Assembly (NCBI RefSeq): GCF_038806765.1
Contig: NZ_CP152389.1
Coordinates: forward strand, 620,001 to 684,000
Length of the DNA stretch: 64,000 bases
Direction: 5' to 3'
Source: Mucilaginibacter sp. CSA2-8R
GTDB lineage: Bacteria; Bacteroidota; Bacteroidia; Sphingobacteriales; Sphingobacteriaceae
Shown: positions 1-10,300 of the stretch, one piece after another
Position numbering within the stretch: the stretch's first letter is position 1
Layout of the letters: every line of letters begins with the position of its first letter
Program-made: the position numbers and the translations under genes
The notes under the pieces: generated by a model
The model's database searches: none
What the model was told of the DNA's origin: nothing
The model's input: only the letters and a program-made list of their open reading frames with translations

Positions 1-1
1 A

Positions 2-670
2 AAGCAACAACGGGCAGTAATGGTTCAGCGTCGTCGCATTGATCAGCAAATTGCCGTGACCATCCGCCGCGAAATTGAAGAGGCCCGCCGTAAGGCCGAG
101 GCCGAAGCCCGTGCGGAGGCTGCAAGGCGTGCTGCCCTGGCTGCCGAGAAAGCAAAGGCTGAAAATAAATCGGCAGCAGAGGTGGCCGTAGCTGCCAAAC
201 CTAAAGCGATTGCCCGCAGTACCGATGCCGAAATTTTATCGGCAACGCCCGAAGCAGCTAGGTTATCTAATAACTTTTTAGGTAACCGCGGGCAATTGCC
301 ATGGCCGGTAACCAGTGGGCAGATTATCCAAGGGTTTGGTACTTACTATACCGATGGTATCAAAAATGTTAACTTAGGCGTAGATATCAGAACAGCTCCG
401 GGAGGGCCGGTGCGGGCCGTTTTTGAAGGTGAGGTAAGCAAAGTAGTCGATATTGAAGGTTCGTATGTGGTGGTAATTCATCATGGGGCATACTTTACCA
501 GTTATGCCAATTTAAAGTCGGTAAGTGTAAGTTCGGGCCAAAAGGTAAGCACAAGGCAAAATATAGGCAGTGCAGCTACAGACCCGGTTACCCATGAAAC
601 CGTTGTTAGTTTTCAGCTTTATAAAGGAAGTACGGCCGTTGATCCAAAAACATGGCTGGCATCACAATAA
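2..670 (+). CDS. EnvC-like murein hydrolase activator (M23/LytM domain), 5'-truncated by window edge
   Basis: The reading frame is open from base 2, so only the C-terminal part of the protein is present. The visible part starts with a charged Ala/Glu/Lys/Arg-rich coiled coil (about residues 1-60 of the fragment) and ends with a LytM/peptidase M23 fold. The M23 metal-binding motif HxGxD reads NLGVD here, and the final HxH reads SFQ, so the zinc site looks lost. Such degenerate LytM domains with a coiled coil are typical of EnvC, which activates cell-wall amidases at the septum rather than cutting peptidoglycan itself. Family placement is fairly secure; the activator role is inferred from the missing ligands. 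A promoter-like -7 box follows the stop, so tatA downstream is probably a separate unit. Confidence 0.8.
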   Translation, partial: KQQRAVMVQRRRIDQQIAVTIRREIEEARRKAEAEARAEAARRAALAAEKAKAENKSAAEVAVAAKPKAIARSTDAEILSATPEAARLSNNFLGNRGQLPWPVTSGQIIQGFGTYYTDGIKNVNLGVDIRTAPGGPVRAVFEGEVSKVVDIEGSYVVVIHHGAYFTSYANLKSVSVSSGQKVSTRQNIGSAATDPVTHETVVSFQLYKGSTAVDPKTWLASQ

Positions 671-698
671 GTTTGAACAATCAGGAGTTATAATTGTA

Positions 699-706
699 TA
701 TATTTG
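699..706 (+). promoter_or_regulatory. -7 promoter box upstream of tatA
   Basis: The sequence TATATTTG matches the Bacteroidota sigma-ABfr -7 consensus TAnnTTTG. A TTTG lies at 672-675, 23 bp upstream, in the accepted range for a -33 element. Transcription would start near 710, which excludes the in-frame TTG at 694 as start and supports the ATG at 727. Confidence 0.6.
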
Positions 707-726
707 TATCCTTAAATAAAAAGCAT

Positions 727-1041
727 ATGCTCAGTTCGGTTCTATTGTTTTTGAACATCGGTACTCCCGAGTTGATACTTATTTTGTTTGCAGCCCTTTT
801 GTTGTTTGGCGGTAACAAATTACCTGAGCTGGCACGTGGTTTGGGCAAAGGCATACGAGATTTCAAAGATGCATCAGAAGGTGTGAAGCGTGAGCTTCAT
901 AACCAGATAAATAATTTTGATGAAAAACCGTCTGTTCCTGAAAATCGTAATTACACTGAGACAGAAACTCAACATGTTGTAACTGCCGAAAATTCTGACC
1001 TGGCAACACAGCCTGAAGTTAAAGAAAAGAAAGAATACTAA
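727..1041 (+). CDS. tatA: Sec-independent translocase TatA/E family protein, long form
   Basis: This 104-residue protein has the TatA layout. A short N-terminal transmembrane helix (about residues 3-24) ends in FGGNKLPELARGLGKG, the hinge and start of the amphipathic helix, followed by a charged, disordered tail. TatA oligomers form the channel through which folded twin-arginine substrates cross the inner membrane. I chose the ATG at 727 over an in-frame TTG at 694 because that TTG lies inside the promoter region. A second, shorter tatA follows 16 bp later and the two are probably co-transcribed. No tatC is in the window. The acidic tail is longer than in the second copy, which suggests paralogues rather than a recent duplication. 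Confidence 0.9.
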   Translation: MLSSVLLFLNIGTPELILILFAALLLFGGNKLPELARGLGKGIRDFKDASEGVKRELHNQINNFDEKPSVPENRNYTETETQHVVTAENSDLATQPEVKEKKEY

Positions 1042-1057
1042 ATAAAATTTATCAATC

Positions 1058-1228
1058 ATGGGATTAGGCGCACCAGAAATCATTCTGATTATCGTTGCTA
1101 TTTTAATATTATTCGGCGGACGCAAAATTCCTGAACTAATGAAAGGATTAGGTCAGGGCGTTAAAGAATTTAAAGACGCATCGAACAACAAAGACACTAC
1201 AGAAGAAAAAACCAACGTACATCCGTAA
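1058..1228 (+). CDS. tatA: Small TatA/E family protein (56 aa)
   Basis: An ATG-started frame of 56 codons encodes [20 protein letters not shown] and then [22 protein letters not shown], the diagnostic TatA transmembrane helix, hinge and amphipathic helix. The tail is only about 14 residues. It lies 16 bp after the longer tatA on the same strand and is followed by a strong terminator, so the two form a small operon. It is the second TatA-type subunit for twin-arginine export. It is near the lower size limit for the family but retains the core FGGRKIPEL motif. Confidence 0.88.
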   Translation: MGLGAPEIILIIVAILILFGGRKIPELMKGLGQGVKEFKDASNNKDTTEEKTNVHP

Positions 1229-1258
1229 GCGGGTATATTACCGGTTTTTTAATTTCTT

Positions 1259-1304
1259 AAACTTATCAGGCGGTAATTATGATTATCACTTGATAAGTTT
1301 TTTT
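1259..1304 (+). terminator. Rho-independent terminator after the tatA pair
   Basis: The arms AAACTTATCA and TGATAAGTTT pair perfectly across a 22-nt loop and are followed by a T-rich run. The hairpin lies 30 bp after the second tatA stop. Confidence 0.75.
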
Positions 1305-1317
1305 ATTTTAGCACCCT

Positions 1318-2757
1318 ATGGCTAAAACGTATACCTCTTTAACCGAGATAAAACAGGATTTACAAAGCGGTGATGTTACTGTTGAGGGGCTGGTACAAAA
1401 TTATCTGTCCAACATTAATAAGTACGAGAGGCTTAATGCCTTTAACGAGGTATTTGAAACAGAGGCTTTACAAAAAGCTGCAGAACTCGACCGTAAAATT
1501 AAAAGCGGTGATGCGATAGGCAGTTTGGCCGGTATGGTTATAGCTATAAAAGATAATATTTGTTATAAAGGGCATGTAGTAACGGCCTCATCCAAAATAC
1601 TCGAAAACTTCACTTCTGTATTTTCGTCAACAGTGGTAGAGCGGCTGCTGGCCCAAGATGCCATCATCATTGGTCGTTGCAACTGTGACGAATTTGCCAT
1701 GGGCGGCGCTAACGAAAACTCCTATTTCGGCCCGGTAAAAAATATGGCTGATGAAAGCCGCGTGCCAGGCGGTTCGTCGGGCGGCTCGGCTGTAGCCGTA
1801 CAGGCTAATATGTGCCATGCAGCTATTGGCACCGATACAGGTGGATCAATACGTCAGCCTGCTTCTTTTTGTGGCGTTGTTGGTTTAAAACCTACTTATG
1901 GTCGTGTTTCACGTCATGGTATCATCGCTTACGCCTCATCGTTTGATCAGCCCGGGCCTATTACCCGCTCTATAGAAGATGCCGCGTTGCTGTTTCAGGT
2001 GATGGCCGGGCCCGATGCTTATGATAGTACTTTAGCCCGCGTGCCCGTACCCCGGTTTGCTGAACAAACTGCTGTTGACACGGGTAGAAAGAAAATTGCC
2101 TATTTACAAGAGGTGATGGACAGTAAAGGATTAGACAGCGAAGTAAAAGCAACCCTATTACAAACTATAGAAAACTTGAAAGCGGAAGGACACGTAGTAG
2201 AGCCTGTTTCTTTTGAATATTTAGACTATGTAGTGCCTACTTATTATATTTTAACCATGGCCGAGGCCTCGTCTAACCTGGCACGATATGACGGTGTGCA
2301 TTATGGCTACCGTAGTGCAAACGCGGTAGATTTGGTTACTACCTATAAGCGTTCGCGATCTGAAGGTTTTGGCACCGAGGTTAAGCGGCGCATTATGTTA
2401 GGCACCTTCGTGCTAAGCGCCGGTTATTATGATGCCTACTACGGCAAGGCCCAAAAGGTGCGCAAACTTATTCAGAAACGTACTAATGAAATTTTAGAAG
2501 AGTATGATTTTATTTTAACGCCAACGGCGCCAGAGCCGGCTTTTAAAATAGGCCGTCAGGACATAGATCCTATTGTTACTTACCTGGAAGATATATTTAC
2601 AGTGCAGGCATCATTAGCCGGTGTCCCAGCCATTTCTATACCTGTAGAAAACAATAGCCAAAATTTGCCGTTAGGGTTACAATTAATCACAAAAGCGTTT
2701 GATGAAGAAAAATTGTTAAATTTTGCAACCTATGTTTTAGGATTGCGTAAAAGTTAA
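1318..2757 (+). CDS. gatA: Asp-tRNA(Asn)/Glu-tRNA(Gln) amidotransferase subunit A
   Basis: GatA is the glutaminase subunit of the GatCAB complex. It releases ammonia from glutamine so that GatB can convert misacylated Glu-tRNA(Gln) or Asp-tRNA(Asn) to the correct aminoacyl-tRNA in the cytoplasm. The 479-residue length is normal. The amidase Ser-cisSer-Lys triad is complete: Lys78 in AIKDN, Ser153 in GGSSGGS and nucleophile Ser177 in GTDTGGSIRQP. gatB and gatC are not in this window, which is common when the subunits are dispersed. The gene stands alone between a terminator and the transglycosylase gene. A weak -7-like TATTTTAG at 1304-1311 is very close to the ATG. Confidence 0.96.
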   Translation: MAKTYTSLTEIKQDLQSGDVTVEGLVQNYLSNINKYERLNAFNEVFETEALQKAAELDRKIKSGDAIGSLAGMVIAIKDNICYKGHVVTASSKILENFTSVFSSTVVERLLAQDAIIIGRCNCDEFAMGGANENSYFGPVKNMADESRVPGGSSGGSAVAVQANMCHAAIGTDTGGSIRQPASFCGVVGLKPTYGRVSRHGIIAYASSFDQPGPITRSIEDAALLFQVMAGPDAYDSTLARVPVPRFAEQTAVDTGRKKIAYLQEVMDSKGLDSEVKATLLQTIENLKAEGHVVEPVSFEYLDYVVPTYYILTMAEASSNLARYDGVHYGYRSANAVDLVTTYKRSRSEGFGTEVKRRIMLGTFVLSAGYYDAYYGKAQKVRKLIQKRTNEILEEYDFILTPTAPEPAFKIGRQDIDPIVTYLEDIFTVQASLAGVPAISIPVENNSQNLPLGLQLITKAFDEEKLLNFATYVLGLRKS

Positions 2758-2810
2758 TAATTTAGCAAATACTGAAACTTGTTCAAATCAAAGCAAAAGT
2801 AGTCCTAATA

Positions 2811-4115
2811 ATGAAGAAACTTTTTACTGCTGTAATATGCCTTTTTGTTTTTCAATCGTACCAGGCATGGTCTCAACCCAACTATCAGGATACTACTTTA
2901 GCTGAACAAAACTTAGGCCAAAGTTATCTGCAAAGTTACAAAAGCAATGTTCCGGCACCAGTAATGGCGCAATTACAGCAAAATGCTTTTGAAAACTCGT
3001 TGTTCAAAATCCGTTTGGATTCTATACAAAAAGACGTTCCGTTAGATTACAACGAATTTGTACAGTCGTTTATTAACAACTACACTTCTCCTGGCCGCCG
3101 TGCAGAAATGGGGCGCATTATGGGGCTGAGTAAATACTATTTCCCTATTTACGAAAAGGCATTTCGTGATGCGGGTATTCCTGAAGAAATTAAATACCTG
3201 TCCATTGTTGAATCGGCTCTTAATCCCAACGCTGTATCCAGGGTAGGTGCTGCCGGTCCGTGGCAGTTTATGTCATCTACTGCAAAAACATATGGCCTAA
3301 ACATGAACAATTATGTAGATGAGCGCCGCGACCCGATACAAGCCAGCTATGCAGCGGCAGCTTACTTAAAAGATTCGTACCAGGAATTCGGCGATTGGTT
3401 GTTAGCCATCGCATCATACAATTGCGGTAAAAGTACGGTTGAACGTGCCATGCAAGAGGCCAATGCTGTTGATTTTTGGTCAGTACGTCAGTATTTACCT
3501 GCCGAAACCAGGGGTTATGTACCGGCATTTATCGCTACGATGTATGTGTTAAAATATCACAATCAGCATGGCATTATCCCGCAGGCTTGCAATATCGCTA
3601 TGAATACTGATACCGTAATGGTAAACAAATTTGTATCAATAAGCAGTATAGCCCGCGTTTTAAACATTAATCCTAATGATTTGGCTTTGTTAAACCCTGC
3701 CTATACACAACGAATTATTAATGGTACAACCAAGGCTCCACGCCGCATGATCATCCCTCAGTTGGGGAAAGAAAAATATGGCGTGTTATACAGTGCTTTA
3801 ACCGGCGACGCATTAACTACCAATCAGCAGCCTGTTTATGCCAATGTGCCTGAGCAAAAATCAACCCCCGAAGCTACGGCCGAAAAATCAAACATCCATA
3901 CCGTAAAAAGAGGCGAAACCTTAACCGGTATTGCCGATAAATATGGCATTGATGTAGAAGATTTGCGTATCTGGAATAACATCCGTGGTAACAGAGCAGC
4001 CTCTGGCCAAAAATTGAAGATTACTGCGCCTGGTATGGCTGCAGGTAAAACTACCAAAGGCGAAAAACAATTGGTAGTATTAAATTCAAATGCTGTAGCC
4101 GACGGAGGAAATTAA
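2811..4115 (+). CDS. MltD-like membrane-bound/secreted lytic transglycosylase with LysM domain
   Basis: The 434-residue precursor starts with a Sec signal peptide (residues 1-21, ending QAWSQ). A soluble lytic transglycosylase (SLT, GH23) domain covers about residues 105-235. Its catalytic Glu134 lies in IVESALNPNA and is followed by GAAGPWQFM, both diagnostic. A single LysM peptidoglycan-binding domain lies at about residues 360-405. The enzyme would cleave the MurNAc-GlcNAc bond to 1,6-anhydro products in the periplasm during wall remodelling. E. coli MltD has two LysM repeats, and only one is clear here. It stands alone and ends at a hairpin terminator. No lipobox cysteine is seen, so it is probably soluble or peripherally attached. 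Confidence 0.92.
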   Translation: MKKLFTAVICLFVFQSYQAWSQPNYQDTTLAEQNLGQSYLQSYKSNVPAPVMAQLQQNAFENSLFKIRLDSIQKDVPLDYNEFVQSFINNYTSPGRRAEMGRIMGLSKYYFPIYEKAFRDAGIPEEIKYLSIVESALNPNAVSRVGAAGPWQFMSSTAKTYGLNMNNYVDERRDPIQASYAAAAYLKDSYQEFGDWLLAIASYNCGKSTVERAMQEANAVDFWSVRQYLPAETRGYVPAFIATMYVLKYHNQHGIIPQACNIAMNTDTVMVNKFVSISSIARVLNINPNDLALLNPAYTQRIINGTTKAPRRMIIPQLGKEKYGVLYSALTGDALTTNQQPVYANVPEQKSTPEATAEKSNIHTVKRGETLTGIADKYGIDVEDLRIWNNIRGNRAASGQKLKITAPGMAAGKTTKGEKQLVVLNSNAVADGGN

Positions 4116-4138
4116 ATTTTCTGAAATTAACATAACAG

Positions 4139-4170
4139 AACTGCAATGGGCTTGGCCTGTTGCGGTTTTT
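4139..4170 (+). terminator. Terminator after lytic transglycosylase gene
   Basis: AACTGCAA pairs with TTGCGGTT (one G-T wobble) across a 13-nt loop, and a T-run continues the right arm. Confidence 0.55.
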
Positions 4171-4281
4171 GCGTTTAAATGCACTGGTTTAAACGCTGTT
4201 CAACGGTCGTTTTAGTTGGTGGCTTTTGAGTAGGGCATTGATTAATATGCGCTTAACCTTCACCAGTTTAAAAAGGAATTG

Positions 4282-4289
4282 TAATTTTG
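4282..4289 (+). promoter_or_regulatory. -7 promoter box upstream of maeB
   Basis: TAATTTTG matches TAnnTTTG exactly. The predicted transcript starts near 4293, which leaves a leader of about 17 nt before the ATG at 4310 and rules out the in-frame upstream start at 4226. No clear -33 TTG is at the expected spacing. Confidence 0.5.
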
Positions 4290-4309
4290 CCCACCTGAAT
4301 GAAGAGAAG

Positions 4310-6604
4310 ATGAATAATAGCCAACGTAAACAAGATGCGCTTAATTACCATGCTAAAGGCCGTCCGGGCAAAATACAGGTAATACCCACTAAGCCTACCA
4401 ACTCCCAACGCGACCTTACTATGGCCTACTCGCCAGGGGTGGCCGAGCCCTGCCGCGAGATTGCTAACAATACAGAAGACGTATATAAGTATACGGCCAA
4501 AGGTAACTTGGTAGCGGTAATTAGCAACGGTACTGCGGTATTAGGTTTAGGCGATATTGGTCCCGAGGCCAGTAAGCCGGTAATGGAAGGTAAAGGGCTT
4601 TTATTTAAAATATATGCCGATATAGATGTATTTGACCTGGAGTTGAATACCAAAAATGTTGACGAGTTTGTAAATATTGTAAAGGCGCTGGAGCCTACGT
4701 TTGGCGGTATAAACCTTGAAGATATTTCGGCGCCTACTTGTTTTGAGATTGAACGCCGCCTCAAAGCCGAGATGAATATACCGGTAATGCATGATGACCA
4801 GCATGGTACTGCTATTATTTCAGGTGCAGCTTTGATGAATGCCTGTGAAATACAAGGCAAAAAGCTGGAAGATATCAAGATTGTAATTAACGGTGCCGGC
4901 GCTGCCGCGGTATCATGTACTAAAATGTACCTGATGCTGGGCGTAAAACTCGAAAACTTGTTAATGTTTGATATTGGCGGTTTGATTACGCCCGAGCGTA
5001 CCGATTTAGACGAAATACGTTTAGCCTTTGCCAGTCATCGCAAAGATGTAGTTAAACTGGCTGACGGCATGAAAAACGCTGACGTATTTATTGGTCTTTC
5101 GGCTGGTAATTTGGTAAATGCTGACATGCTGAAAAGTATGGCCCCTAATCCTATCGTATTTGCCATGGCCAATCCAGAGCCCGAAGTAGCTTACGATATT
5201 GCCGTTGCTGCGCGCCAGGATATTATTATGGCTACCGGCCGGTCCGATTATCCTAACCAGGTTAATAACGTATTAGGTTTCCCATATATATTCCGCGGTG
5301 CGTTAGACGTGCGGGCTACAGCTATTAACGAAGAAATGAAGATAGCTGCCGTACACGCCATTGCCGAATTAACCCGCAAACCGGTACCTGAGGCTGTAAA
5401 CCTGGCATATAATACGACCAATTTGCGTTTTGGTCGTGATTACATCATCCCGAAACCGATGGATCAGCGCTTAATTACCGAGGTTTCATCGGCTGTTGCC
5501 AAGGCTGCCATAGCTTCGGGCGTGGCCCGTAAAGAAATTACCGATTGGGATGCTTACGCCGAGGAGTTACGTTTACGTATTGGTGCCGATGATAAATTGA
5601 TGCGTAACCTGTCGGGCAAAGCCAAGCAGGACCCTAAGCGCGTGGTATTTGCTGAGGCTGATAACTACAAAATACTCCGTGCAGCACAAATTGTGAAGGA
5701 TGAAGGTATTGCCATCCCTATTTTATTAGGTAACACCGAAAAAATTAAGCAGATTATTGCCGAGCACAAGCTTGATTTGGATGATGTAAAAATCATCAAC
5801 ACCTTGCAGCCCTGCGATAAGCAGGAGGAGTACGCTCAGTACTTATATAAACAGCGTCAGCGCAGGGGTATTACCTTGTACGAAGCCAAGAAAATGATGC
5901 GCGACCGTAACTACTACGGTGCCAGCATGGTGCAATTTGGCGATGCTGATGCCTTAATATCCGGTTTAACTAAAAACTATGTATCTACCATAAGGCCTGC
6001 CCTGCAAATTATCGGTACCGAAGCCGGTGTAAACAAAGTGGCCGGTATGTACATGATGATTACCAAAAAAGGGCCATTGTTTTTTGCAGATACTACCGTA
6101 AACGTAAACCCCACTACGCAAGATCTGGTAGACATTACCGTGTTGGTAGAGCGTTCGGTTAAGCAGTTTAACATTAATCCGCGCATAGCGATGCTGTCTT
6201 ACTCTAACTTTGGATCTAATGATGGAGAGGTGCCGGAAAAAACCCGTGAGGCCGTCAAGGTGTTGCACAAGCAATACCCGGATATGATAATTGATGGTGA
6301 GATGCAGGCTAACTTTGCCATGAACCCCGACTTGCTATCAGATAATTTCCCATTCTCTACCCTTAATGGCAAGCCGGCCAATACCTTAATTTTCCCTAAC
6401 CTGGAATCGGGTAACATTGCTTACAAACTGTTGCAGGAAGTTGGCGGCGCCGAAGCGGTAGGCCCGATTTTGCTGGGTATGAAAAAATCTGTGCACGTTT
6501 TACAGTTAGGCAGTTCGGTGCGCGAAATTGTGAATATGATTACCATTGCTGTGGTAGATGCACAGCAAAAAGCCCAGGCCGAGGGTTTGAAACTCAACCT
6601 GTAG
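4310..6604 (+). CDS. maeB: NADP-dependent malic enzyme with C-terminal phosphotransacetylase-like domain
   Basis: The enzyme oxidatively decarboxylates malate to pyruvate with reduction of NADP+, linking the TCA cycle to gluconeogenesis and NADPH supply. The 764-residue protein matches the long MaeB type. An N-terminal malic enzyme domain (motifs YSPGVAEPC, GTAVLGLGDIGP, MHDDQHGTA) is followed by a Rossmann NAD(P)-binding domain with NGAGAAAVSC. From about residue 430 to the end there is a phosphotransacetylase-like domain that is usually regulatory (acetyl-CoA binding) rather than catalytic. The start MNNSQRKQD is favoured because the -7 box lies between it and the longer in-frame start. maeB, ruvA and sprA in this order is, to my knowledge, a recurring Bacteroidota neighbourhood. 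Confidence 0.95.
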   Translation: MNNSQRKQDALNYHAKGRPGKIQVIPTKPTNSQRDLTMAYSPGVAEPCREIANNTEDVYKYTAKGNLVAVISNGTAVLGLGDIGPEASKPVMEGKGLLFKIYADIDVFDLELNTKNVDEFVNIVKALEPTFGGINLEDISAPTCFEIERRLKAEMNIPVMHDDQHGTAIISGAALMNACEIQGKKLEDIKIVINGAGAAAVSCTKMYLMLGVKLENLLMFDIGGLITPERTDLDEIRLAFASHRKDVVKLADGMKNADVFIGLSAGNLVNADMLKSMAPNPIVFAMANPEPEVAYDIAVAARQDIIMATGRSDYPNQVNNVLGFPYIFRGALDVRATAINEEMKIAAVHAIAELTRKPVPEAVNLAYNTTNLRFGRDYIIPKPMDQRLITEVSSAVAKAAIASGVARKEITDWDAYAEELRLRIGADDKLMRNLSGKAKQDPKRVVFAEADNYKILRAAQIVKDEGIAIPILLGNTEKIKQIIAEHKLDLDDVKIINTLQPCDKQEEYAQYLYKQRQRRGITLYEAKKMMRDRNYYGASMVQFGDADALISGLTKNYVSTIRPALQIIGTEAGVNKVAGMYMMITKKGPLFFADTTVNVNPTTQDLVDITVLVERSVKQFNINPRIAMLSYSNFGSNDGEVPEKTREAVKVLHKQYPDMIIDGEMQANFAMNPDLLSDNFPFSTLNGKPANTLIFPNLESGNIAYKLLQEVGGAEAVGPILLGMKKSVHVLQLGSSVREIVNMITIAVVDAQQKAQAEGLKLNL

Positions 6605-6633
6605 TTATTAAAATATAATATCAGTAAAATGTA

Positions 6634-6673
6634 ATACCTGTCAGTTATTAAACTTGACAGGTATCTTTTTTTT
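6634..6673 (+). terminator. Terminator after maeB
   Basis: ATACCTGTCA pairs perfectly with TGACAGGTAT and is followed by a run of nine T after one C. Confidence 0.8.
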
Positions 6674-6739
6674 GAAGCGGTCGTATAAGCTTTTGTTTGT
6701 ATTTTTATCAGGTAAAAAATACAACATTATCGAATACAC

Positions 6740-7324
6740 ATGTACGCATATATAGATGGAAAGCTGGCTTTTAAGAGCCCGGCTTATGTGATAATTGAGG
6801 CTGGCGGCATAGGCTATCACATCAACATATCGTTAAACACCTTCTCCAAACTGGGCGATGCCGAACGTTGCCGCCTTTACGTTTGGTTACACGTAAAAGA
6901 AGACGCACACACTTTGTATGGCTTTGCCGACGAAGGGGAGAAGCGTTTGTTTTTATACCTCATTTCTGTTTCGGGCATCGGACCTAATACCGGCCGAATG
7001 ATGCTGTCATCTATCACGCCCGAAGAAATACAAACGGCTATTGTAAAAGGTAACGTTGCGCAAATTCAGCGCATCAAAGGCATCGGACCAAAATCGGCCC
7101 AGCGTGTTATACTGGAGCTACAGGACAAACTACGCAAAGAAGGACCCGATACTTTGATTTCGATGCCGGCTAACAATACGGTTAAAGATGAAGCCCTATC
7201 GGCCCTAGTAATGCTTGGCTTTGCCCGCAACGCTGCCGAAAAGGTGATTGACCAGGAAATGGCCCGTAGCACCGAAACATTGTCGGTAGAGCAACTCATC
7301 AAGTCTGCTTTGAAAAGCTTATAA
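6740..7324 (+). CDS. ruvA: Holliday junction branch migration protein RuvA
   Basis: RuvA tetramers bind four-way DNA junctions and load the RuvB motor during recombination repair. The 194-residue length is normal. Domain I is the OB fold starting MYAYIDGKL. Domain II has two helix-hairpin-helix motifs, GIGPNTGRMML and GIGPKSAQRVI. The C-terminal domain III (EALSALVMLGFARNAAEKVI) contacts RuvB. It follows the maeB terminator and is separated from sprA by only 34 bp, so ruvA and sprA are probably co-transcribed. ruvB is not present here. Confidence 0.97.
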   Translation: MYAYIDGKLAFKSPAYVIIEAGGIGYHINISLNTFSKLGDAERCRLYVWLHVKEDAHTLYGFADEGEKRLFLYLISVSGIGPNTGRMMLSSITPEEIQTAIVKGNVAQIQRIKGIGPKSAQRVILELQDKLRKEGPDTLISMPANNTVKDEALSALVMLGFARNAAEKVIDQEMARSTETLSVEQLIKSALKSL

Positions 7325-7358
7325 TTTATAAATAATACCTCTAATTAATACGCTGCGC

Positions 7359-10300
7359 TTGGTTAAGAATTTTACCATAAGGCTTGTGTTATGGCTATTG
7401 GTGTGGTCTGTTTTTGGTGGCATTACGGTTTCTTTCGCTCAGAAAAGGCCTGCCACCGGCAAAGACTCGCTTACCATTAGTGTGCCTTATCGTAACCAGC
7501 AATCGCGCAGCAGCCGGATGAGGGAGGGGCGTTTTGAGGTTGATCCGCCTAACCTGCAACGGAGCATTCAATATGATGCTGCCACCAACCGCTATATATT
7601 AATAGAAAAGGTTGGTAACCTGATGTACCGTGCACCGCGGTACCTAACTTTTGCCGAGTACCTGCAGCTTACCCAGCAGCAAAATAAGCGCGAGTATTTT
7701 AAACAACTGGCTGATAATTATGCCACGCAATCGCAGCAACCGGGTTTTATTCCGCAAATAAAAATACGCAGCCGCACGTTTGAACAAATTTTTGGCAGTT
7801 CAATTATTGATATCCGTCCGCAGGGTTCGGCCCAGTTGGTGTTTGCCGGGCAGGTGAACAGTAACCAGAACCCCCTGTTGGCTGCCCGGCAGCGCAAGCA
7901 ATTCAATTTCAATTTTGACCAGCGCATCCAAATGAACCTTACCGGTACCATTGGCGATAAACTGAAGATTGCTACCAACTATAACACGGATGCGCAGTTC
8001 CAGTTTGAAAACCAGGTAAAGCTGGATTACACTGGGCATCCCGACGAAATTATCCAAAAAATAGAAGCCGGTACGGTAAGTATGCCGCTCAATACCTCAC
8101 TCATTAGGGGTAGTCAGGCTTTGTTCGGTTTAAAAACAAAGCTTAAATTTGGTAAGCTGGATGTAACCAGCATTTTTTCGCAGCAGCGGTCGCAAGCCCG
8201 TACCATTACTATTACTAATGGATCGCAGCAGGGTGAGTTCAGGCTAATGCCTACGGATTATGAAGCTAACCGTCACTATTTTTTGTCGCAATACTTCCGC
8301 GATAACTATAACAAGGCGCTGGCTAATATTCCTATCATCAATTCAAATGTCACCATTACCCGGGTTGAGGTGTGGACCACTAACCGTACCAACACTACAA
8401 CTGACTCGAGGGATATTATTGCCCTTTTGGATTTGGGCGAAAACAGGCCTTACAATACTACACAGGTACAGGGCGGTAGTGGTTTTTCGGGTTTGCCTGC
8501 CGGCTTTCAGGGGCCAGGATTTACAACACAATCAAACAGTTTATTGAGCCGGTTATTCAGCTTACCTAACAACGGCCGTTTAACCAACGGAAACGAGGTG
8601 GCTAACTTTTTCCAGGCCTCCGGGGCAACCGATAACTATGCCAAATTGCCTTATGCCCGCAAGCTAACCGCCCGCGAGTTTACCTTGCATCCGCAGTTGG
8701 GTTATATCTCGCTTAATTATCCGCTAAATAATGATGAAGTATTGGCCATAGCTTACCGCTATACTTACAACGGGGTGGAGTACCAGGTAGGTGAGTTTTC
8801 GAACGATTTACCGGTAGATGCTGCCAACCCAAAGGCGCTTTACGTAAAGCTGTTAAAAAACGAAATCCTGAAAACCAATTTACCAACCTGGGATTTGATG
8901 ATGAAAAACATCTACAGCCTGGGGGCCTACCAGGTAAGCCCGGTAAATTTCAGGATGACCATTGCCCGTTTGGACGATCAGTCGGGTATTGAAAAGCCAT
9001 CCTTAACCGAAGGCGATACCACGGTGAAAGGCAAGATCTGGCTGCAACTAGTAGGGCTGGATAACCTGACACAGCAAAACGACCGGCGACCCGACGGTTA
9101 TTTTGACTTTTTAGAGGGCATCACCATTGATTCGCAAAACGGTCGGGTTATGTTCCCGGTAGTAGAACCTTTTGGCAGCGATTTGGCCCGGCGGTTAACT
9201 AACAGTCCAGGCATACAGAACCGGTACGTCTACCAGCCACTGTACGATTCGGTGCGTACTATAGCCCAGCAGTACTTTCCGCAATTAAACCGTTATGTAA
9301 TTAAAGGAACTTACGCCTCGCAGTCCGGGTCAGAGTTTCAACTCAATGCCGTTAATATTCCGCAGGGATCGGTAGTGGTTAATGCCGGCTCTTTACGTTT
9401 GCAGGAAGGCAGTGATTATACGGTAGATTACAGCATTGGCCGTATACGGGTGCTCAACCAGTCGTTGCTGCAGTCGGGCCAGCCACTTACCGTAAATATC
9501 GAGAATAATGAACTGTTCGGCGTTCAGCAAAAAACTTTGTATGGGTCGCGGTTTGATTACCGGGCTAATTCAAAGCTACTCTTGGGTGGTACAGTAATGC
9601 ACTTAACCGAGCAGCCGCTTACCCAAAAACAGATTGTTGGCGATGAGTCGGTTTCTAATACCATTTTAGGTTTAGATGCAAATTATAGCTCAGAGTCGCG
9701 CTGGTTAACCCGATTGGTAGACCGCTTGCCGCTAATTAATACCAAGGCGCCATCGTTTATCAGCTTTTCGGGCGAGGTGGCGCGTTTGCTGCCTGGAAGT
9801 CCTGCCGCTATTAACTTTGCAGGCTCTAAAAATGGTACGTCTTACCTGGATGATTTTGAGAGCAGCCAGTCTGTCATTGATCTAAAGGGCGCATTAAACT
9901 GGCAGATATCTGGAACACCGCAATTATTTGCCGAATCGAGATTGTTTAACGATTTGAGTTATGGCTATAACCGTGCACGTTTGGCTTTCTATAACATCGA
10001 TCCGCTATTTTATAATTCGAGTTCAACCTTCAATTTATCCCGCACTGATTTATCTAACCACTACGTAAGGCAGGTGCTCGAAACAGAAGTATTCCCTTAC
10101 AAACAATCGGTAACAGGCCAGCCGCTCATCCTGTCTACGCTCAATCTTTCTTTTTACCCTAATATCCGGGGGCAGTACAATTATACGACAGCAGGTGTTA
10201 ACCCTGACGGTACACTGCAAAACCCGCGTTCGCGCTGGGGCGGCATGTTCCGCAAATTAGAGACTAACGATTTTGAGTCGCTCAATGTGCAGTACATGGA

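Noticed and set aside
694..726. TTG start for the first tatA
   Set aside because: It lies within or before the predicted -7 box at 699-706, and the ATG at 727 gives the normal TatA N-terminus.
681..1125. Minus-strand frames across the tatA genes
   Set aside because: They run antisense to two clear TatA genes and show no family motif.
4426..4878. Long minus-strand frame of 150 codons inside maeB
   Set aside because: It is antisense to the conserved malic enzyme domain, has low-complexity Ser/Ile-rich sequence and no recognisable domain.
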